A stretch of 9,349 nt of DNA from Gemmatimonadota bacterium (GTDB lineage: Bacteria; Gemmatimonadota; Gemmatimonadetes; Longimicrobiales; RSA9): contig VEPF01000305.1 of assembly GCA_012027055.1 (NCBI GenBank), positions 577 through 9,925 on the forward strand. The letters run 5' to 3'. The position numbers and the translations under genes were made by a program. The notes beneath the pieces were generated by a model. That model was not told where the DNA came from, did no database searches, and saw only the letters and a program-made list of their open reading frames with translations. Below are positions 9,234 through 9,349 of this stretch, in pieces (the first letter of the stretch is position 1; every line of letters begins with the position of its first letter).

Positions 9234-9314
9234 TCTCTGCTCGGCGCGAAACCAATGCGCGCTCGAGATGGGCGCTCCGGAAGCGCACGTGTTTTTTGAC
9301 AAATCGGGTGTGGG

Positions 9315-9334
9315 AAGCTCGAGCAAGCTCGAGC
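9315..9334. repeat. Perfect tandem 10-bp repeat with embedded palindromes
   Basis: AAGCTCGAGC occurs twice back to back (9315-9324 and 9325-9334). Each copy contains the 8-bp palindrome GCTCGAGC, and a further GAGC follows. The copies are about one helical turn apart, so a repeated protein-binding site is possible. It starts 13 bases after an exact TTGACA (9296-9301), overlapping where a -10 box would lie. Confidence 0.6.
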
Positions 9335-9349
9335 GAGCACGATTAGGTA

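Larger units (their letters stand above)
8953..9349. other. Non-coding right-hand region, no gene recognised
   Basis: These 397 bases upstream of the RlmI-type gene hold no convincing gene. A 100-codon + frame (9044-9346) and a 66-codon - frame have no recognisable domain and biased composition. Exact TTGACA hexamers on the + strand occur at 9048 and 9296, and a better-spaced promoter candidate lies at 9206. A perfect tandem 10-bp repeat lies near the right edge. The rightward promoters suggest that a transcript starts here and that its gene lies beyond the window. Confidence 0.5.

Noticed and set aside
9044..9346. + strand open frame of about 100 codons at the right end
   Set aside because: No ribosome site, no domain and low-complexity composition; it also overlaps the promoter-like elements.

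Overview
The window is a GC-rich stretch of bacterial chromosome dominated by an F-type ATP synthase operon. All genes from atpB to rnm-like PHP lie on the + strand in the order atpB, atpE, atpF, atpH, atpA, atpG, atpD, atpC, then a PHP-domain phosphoesterase. The last gene is an RlmI-type rRNA methyltransferase on the - strand. Three features suggest a Gemmatimonadota-like or related FCB-group bacterium: the style of AtpE (loop RQPE, C-terminus ending in FLIK), an AtpH beginning with a typical RDPTLARNYAEAL stretch, and an epsilon subunit of only 88 residues. This placement is an inference from remembered family features, not from a search.

Layout: positions 3-863 hold atpB, whose reading frame is open to the left edge, so its start lies outside the window. 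Positions 864-1100 are a 237-base non-coding spacer holding a run of GC-rich dyads. atpE (1101-1367) is followed by another hairpin-filled spacer, then atpF and atpH, which are almost contiguous, a spacer with a perfect 7-bp hairpin, then atpA, atpG, atpD and atpC with mostly tight junctions. The PHP gene (6951-7760) starts 33 bases after atpC and may be co-transcribed. It converges on the methyltransferase gene (7774-8952, - strand), with 13 bases between the stop codons. Positions 8953-9349 contain no convincing gene. They hold a possible promoter for the methyltransferase, rightward promoter-like sequences and a perfect tandem 10-bp repeat close to the right edge.

Function: the eight atp genes supply every standard F1Fo subunit: a, c and b of the membrane part Fo, and alpha, beta, gamma, delta and epsilon of F1. 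Catalytic and ion-pathway residues are present in each subunit where they can be read. The short epsilon lacks the usual inhibitory C-terminal helices. The two genes after the operon both belong to families tied to RNA metabolism: RNase AM/nucleotide 3',5'-bisphosphate phosphatase, and 23S rRNA m5C methyltransferase.

Overall this is core housekeeping sequence. I found no mobile element, CRISPR array, defence system or RNA gene, and no clearly new system. The most interesting points are the hairpins in the operon spacers around atpE, the truncated epsilon subunit, and the unexplained promoter/repeat arrangement at the right edge.
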